Source: Paenibacillus aestuarii (GTDB lineage: Bacteria > Bacillota > Bacilli > Paenibacillales > NBRC-103111). From it: a DNA stretch of 64,000 nucleotides. The position numbers were made by a program, and so were the translations under genes. Where the stretch lies: the NCBI RefSeq assembly GCF_027789125.1, contig NZ_JAQFVF010000072.1, forward strand, positions 40,611 through 104,610, in the 5' to 3' direction. The notes under the pieces were generated by a model. It saw only the letters and a program-made list of their open reading frames with translations, ran no database searches and had not been told where the DNA came from. Of this stretch, positions 60,452 through 64,000 are shown in pieces (the first letter of the stretch is position 1; each line of letters begins with the position of its first letter).

Positions 60452-62473
60452 ATGACAGATGCCATCACGGCAATGAAAACCCTCATCCAAGAAATTAACA
60501 AGCATAATTACAACTATTACACGCTGGATAAGCCGACAATTACCGACCAAGAATGGGATGCTTTGTACGACCGGCTCGTCGCGCTGGAGAAGGAGACAGG
60601 GGCGACCCTGCCTTCTTCGCCGACACAGCGTGTAGGCGGCGAGATTCTCAAAGGTTTTGAACCGCACCGCCATCTTGCCCGTCTCTGGAGCTTGGACAAG
60701 GCGCAAAATGCCGAAGATCTGCAAGCGTGGCATACGCGCGTATTGAAGCTGATCGCAGACTACAACAGCAAGAACCCGGATCAGCCGCTGCCTGACCCGT
60801 CTTATGTTGTAGAGCTGAAGTTTGACGGCTTGACGCTGAATCTGACCTATGAACGCGGTCAACTGGTTCAGGCTTCGACCCGGGGGACCGGTATCGTTGG
60901 CGAGGGCATTTTGGCCCAAGTCAAAACGATCAAATCCATCCCGCTGGAAATCCCGTATGATCAAGGTACGATCGAGGTGCAGGGGGAAGGCGTCATGTTT
61001 CTTTCTGTGCTGGAAGCTTACAATCAGACGGCCGCAGAACCGCTCAAAAACGCTCGTAACGCCGCTGCAGGAGCGCTTCGCAACTTGAATCCAAAACTGA
61101 CTGCCGATCGTAAGTTGAACGCCTTCTTTTACAATGTCGGCTACTCTGACAATATTCAGTTCGCGAACCATGCGGATATGGTGCAGTTTCTGCGGGACAA
61201 TCATTTTAAAATCAGTGAGCGCACGCGATTCTTTTCAAATATGGAAGACGTGACTGCCGAGCTGGAACGCATCGCCGAAGAGCGCAGCAGCTTTGACTTT
61301 TTAATTGACGGTAGCGTGATTAAAATTACGGACATGCGCACGCGCGAAGTGCTGGGTTACACGGAGAAGTTCCCGCGCTGGGCGATTGCTTACAAGTTTG
61401 AAGCAGAAGAAGCGATGACGACGCTGCAGAGCGTTTCTTGGGAAGTGGGCCGAACTGGCAAGATCACGCCGCTGGCGCGTGTAGAAGCCGTAGAGCTAGC
61501 AGGTGTGACCGTGCAAAACTGTACGCTGAACAACATCGGCGACATTGAGCGCAAGAACCTTAAGCATGCCTTGGGCAGCCTTGTGTACATTCGTCGTTCC
61601 AACGATGTCATTCCGGAAATTCTCGGCAAGGTTACGGATGAGAACGACGGGGAAGAAATCGTGTACCCGACGCATTGTCCGTCCTGCGGCAGCGAGCTCG
61701 AAATGCGCGGCGCGCATTTGTTTTGCAACAACCGCTTGGGCTGCAGCCCGCAGCTTGTGGGGAGAATTGCGCACTTTGCCTCGCGCGATGCGATGGATAT
61801 CGAATCCTTCAGTGAAGCGACAGCTTCACAGCTGCATCAAGAGCTGGGTGTCCGCGATCCTGCCGACTTGTACACCCTTCAATTCGAAGACCTTGTCAAG
61901 TTGGTGCGCTTCGGGGACAAAAAGGCGCGGAATCTGCTTGACGCCCTGGACAAGAGCAAGACTCGCGACTTGGCTTCGTTCCTCTACGCCCTCGGCATTC
62001 CGAACTCGGGCAAAACGACGACGAAGGTACTCGCCGATCATTACCGCAGCCTGGCGAAGCTGATGGAGGCTACGCCGGAGGAGCTGATTACGCTGCCGGA
62101 TATCGGCGGCATTGTCGCGGATAGCATCTATACGTTTTTCCGTGATCCGGTTATGGTTTCGAGCATCGAACGGATGCTCGCCTCCGGGGTCAGTCCGGTT
62201 GCTGAGGAACCTGCGGTCATTCAGGCAAGCCCGGACAACCCGTTTTTCGGCAAAACGGTCGTTCTTACTGGCACGCTGAGCACAATGGGCCGCGACGAAT
62301 GTGCCAAAAAGCTTGAGGCGCTCGGCGCCAAGGTGACCGGCAGCGTTTCGAAGAAAACGGATATTGTCATTGCGGGCGAAAGCGCCGGCAGTAAGCTGAC
62401 AAAGGCCCGAGACTTGGGTATTCGAATTATCGAAGATGAACAAGAGCTGCTTCAATTGCTTGGAGAAGCCTAG
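60452..62473 (+). CDS. ligA: NAD-dependent DNA ligase, divergent in the NMN-binding domain
   Basis: A 673-residue LigA with all domains: Ia (1-65), adenylation with nucleophile K123 in ELKFDG, OB fold (IDGSVIKI, WAIAYKF, VGRTGKITPLA), zinc finger (CPSCG … CNNRLGC), HhH and BRCT (FFGKTVVLTGTLSTMGRDEC). Departures from the usual enzyme are Trp at 35 where Tyr is near-invariant, TRGTGIVGEG for TRGDGTTGED, and LWSLDKAQN for MLSLDNAF. Asp32, Asp36 and Tyr22 are kept. ATG 60452 follows pcrA by 27 bases, the conserved Bacillus order. It is probably active; whether it is the only ligase is unknown. Confidence 0.92.
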   Translation: MTDAITAMKTLIQEINKHNYNYYTLDKPTITDQEWDALYDRLVALEKETGATLPSSPTQRVGGEILKGFEPHRHLARLWSLDKAQNAEDLQAWHTRVLKLIADYNSKNPDQPLPDPSYVVELKFDGLTLNLTYERGQLVQASTRGTGIVGEGILAQVKTIKSIPLEIPYDQGTIEVQGEGVMFLSVLEAYNQTAAEPLKNARNAAAGALRNLNPKLTADRKLNAFFYNVGYSDNIQFANHADMVQFLRDNHFKISERTRFFSNMEDVTAELERIAEERSSFDFLIDGSVIKITDMRTREVLGYTEKFPRWAIAYKFEAEEAMTTLQSVSWEVGRTGKITPLARVEAVELAGVTVQNCTLNNIGDIERKNLKHALGSLVYIRRSNDVIPEILGKVTDENDGEEIVYPTHCPSCGSELEMRGAHLFCNNRLGCSPQLVGRIAHFASRDAMDIESFSEATASQLHQELGVRDPADLYTLQFEDLVKLVRFGDKKARNLLDALDKSKTRDLASFLYALGIPNSGKTTTKVLADHYRSLAKLMEATPEELITLPDIGGIVADSIYTFFRDPVMVSSIERMLASGVSPVAEEPAVIQASPDNPFFGKTVVLTGTLSTMGRDECAKKLEALGAKVTGSVSKKTDIVIAGESAGSKLTKARDLGIRIIEDEQELLQLLGEA

Positions 62474-62488
62474 AAGGAGTGAAGCGCC

Positions 62489-63517
62489 ATGCCAAAGTAT
62501 CTTCATATCGTGAACGGAGACGTCTTTGCTGAGAAGCTTCGTGCATCGGGCATACCAGGCGATATTTTGGTATGGCGCGAATCTTTATATGAAGGACCTG
62601 TCGGACTGCAAATGTCTGACTGTGTCCTTTTGTCATTTAGAGCTCAATATATGAATCGCCGTTATGGCATTCCGATGGCGCATTTTATAACCAATACAAT
62701 GGAGCAAGAGCGTGCTCTTGAGCACGTTTCTTCAGATATAGATGAAGTCGTTCTGTGGTTTGAGCATGATTTGTACGATCAGCTTATGCTTTGCTATTTG
62801 CTGTACCGGCTTTCAGGGTTGGTCAATCAAACGCATTACAGCCTCTCTCTGCTCTCGATCAATCACTTTCCGGGGATTGCACGTTTCTTTGGGCTTGGTC
62901 AGCTGTCCGCCGATCAAGTGCATCAGCTGCAAGGGACGTGGAAGCCTGTTACAGCGGAACAAATGAAGCTGACCCGGCGCGTATGGAGGGCTTACGTAGG
63001 AGAGGATCCATCTTCTATGAATGAATTGCTGGATGCCGATCTGTCAGCATTGCCATTTCTAAAGGATGCGCTTGAAGTCTATCTAGGTCGATTCCCATCC
63101 GAGCAAAACGGCCTATCGGCAGTGCAGCAGTATACACTTGAGCTATTAGAAGAGAGAGATTATTCAGGCGGTGAGCTCTTTGGTCAGGTTAGCCAAAAAT
63201 TTATGGATTATGGCTTGGGTGATTTACAGTTCTGGGGCATATTGAAATCCATGATCCTTTGTCATGTACCGCTTATTCGCGTTGCAGCTGGAGATAATCA
63301 ATTTATTTCCGACAAGGTGTTCGCGGATAGTCGGCTCCTAAGTGGACTTGTGCAACTTACAGAGGAAGGACGAAGTGTTCTTGGCTATGAACGCGACCAC
63401 ATCCTTATGAATGGGGTTGATGAGTGGATTGGCGGTGTCCATCTGCAAGGAAACCAGGTGATTTGGCGCAGAAATGCCTCAACCATGCGGCTTGTCAGGT
63501 TGTCAGATTATGGGTGA
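62489..63517 (+). CDS. DUF1835 domain protein
   Basis: A 342-residue soluble protein. The N-terminal DUF1835 domain spans 1-~130 (LHIVNGDVFAEKLRASGIPGDILVWRESLYEGPV; VVLWFEHDLYDQLMLCYLLYRL). A C-terminal helical region (FLKDALEVYLGRFP … LTEEGRSVLG … DEWIGGVHL) resembles DUF3658-like partners and includes a winged-helix-like feel. Function unknown. ATG 62489 follows AAGGAG, 15 bases after ligA, replacing the camS-type gene usual at this place in Bacillus. No terminator separates it from the rRNA promoter. Confidence 0.82.
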   Translation: MPKYLHIVNGDVFAEKLRASGIPGDILVWRESLYEGPVGLQMSDCVLLSFRAQYMNRRYGIPMAHFITNTMEQERALEHVSSDIDEVVLWFEHDLYDQLMLCYLLYRLSGLVNQTHYSLSLLSINHFPGIARFFGLGQLSADQVHQLQGTWKPVTAEQMKLTRRVWRAYVGEDPSSMNELLDADLSALPFLKDALEVYLGRFPSEQNGLSAVQQYTLELLEERDYSGGELFGQVSQKFMDYGLGDLQFWGILKSMILCHVPLIRVAAGDNQFISDKVFADSRLLSGLVQLTEEGRSVLGYERDHILMNGVDEWIGGVHLQGNQVIWRRNASTMRLVRLSDYG

Positions 63518-63527
63518 AAAAACATGC

Positions 63528-63556
63528 TTGCATTTTGTTTTTAAAGCTGATAATAT
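63528..63556 (+). promoter_or_regulatory. rRNA operon promoter
   Basis: TTGCAT (63528-63533), a 17-base spacer, TAATAT (63551-63556). It starts 11 bases after the DUF1835 stop. It lies about 160 bases before the mature 16S end, as usual for a proximal rrn promoter. Confidence 0.65.
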
Positions 63557-63717
63557 ATGTACTTGTCACCGCAAGAGCGACACATTAACGCTTTAAACGG
63601 AGGACGTAAGCTCCTTGAAAACTGAACAAATGAGTGAAATAATCAGCAAGTCACGCAAGTGACTTTAAAAGAGATTAACAATCTCGTCAGCTTTAAATGA
63701 GCTATTCAGATTCATCC
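63557..63717 (+). other. 16S rRNA leader
   Basis: The leader contains CTTGAAAACTGAACA near 63615, a sequence common before and within Firmicute rRNA operons. Stems AGTCAC-GCAA-GTGACT (63650-63665) and GAGATT-AAC-AATCTC are probably part of the antitermination and RNase III processing structure. Confidence 0.6.

Positions 63718-64000
<283 letters not shown>

Overview
The window looks like a chromosomal segment of a low- to mid-GC, endospore-forming, flagellated Firmicute of the Paenibacillaceae, most likely Paenibacillus. The 16S rRNA start at the right end carries Paenibacillus-type V1/V2 sequence. There are spore-coat (CotF-type) genes and motility genes. The gene order hpf - secA - prfB - YitT-family - (insert) - ftsE - ftsX - M23 hydrolase - ctpB - minJ-like - (mot) - uvrB - uvrA follows the known Bacillus layout with insertions.

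Layout. 1-3.4 kb: AT-rich end of a surface-glycan or sugar-nucleotide cluster (formyltransferase, WbqC, CmcI-like, DegT aminotransferase). 3.4-9.6 kb: a DnaA-box cluster, a cold-shock gene, hpf, secA, prfB (programmed +1 frameshift) and a YitT-family gene. 9.8-18 kb: a complete arginine cluster argCJBDFGH behind a promoter built into tandem ARG-box-like sites. 18-21.4 kb (minus strand): VanW-like, DUF1700 and DUF4097 envelope genes. 21.5-27.5 kb: ftsEX, an M23 murein hydrolase, ctpB and a minJ-like division gene. 27.5-29.1 kb (minus): motAB. 29.2-34.3 kb: uvrBA behind an SOS-type site. 34.6-35.9 kb: a small membrane protein and a sugar isomerase.

35.9-42.9 kb (minus): the most unusual locus. 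It is a six-gene operon resembling the teichoic-acid D-alanylation (dlt) system. It has an MBOAT (DltB-like), a 36-residue DltX-like microprotein, an SGNH/DltD-like protein and a carrier protein (DltC-like). The DltA position is taken by an aminoacyl-tRNA-synthetase-like amino acid:[carrier protein] ligase, and a 1072-residue membrane-anchored FG-GAP protein leads the operon. I infer an alternative pathway that aminoacylates an extracytoplasmic polymer.

43-50 kb: a U32/RlhA-like protein, then a Gld-type ABC system (ATPase, permease, GldG-like, DUF4340). 50-51 kb: two spore-coat genes. 51.2-56.6 kb: glnQHMP behind a perfect TnrA/GlnR box, followed directly by the two-component pair glnK-glnL. 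56.7-63.5 kb: a lipoprotein, pcrB-pcrA-ligA (a divergent LigA) and a DUF1835 gene. 63.5-64 kb: an rRNA promoter, leader and the first ~283 bases of 16S rRNA. I saw no tRNA genes, CRISPR arrays, insertion sequences or prophage genes.
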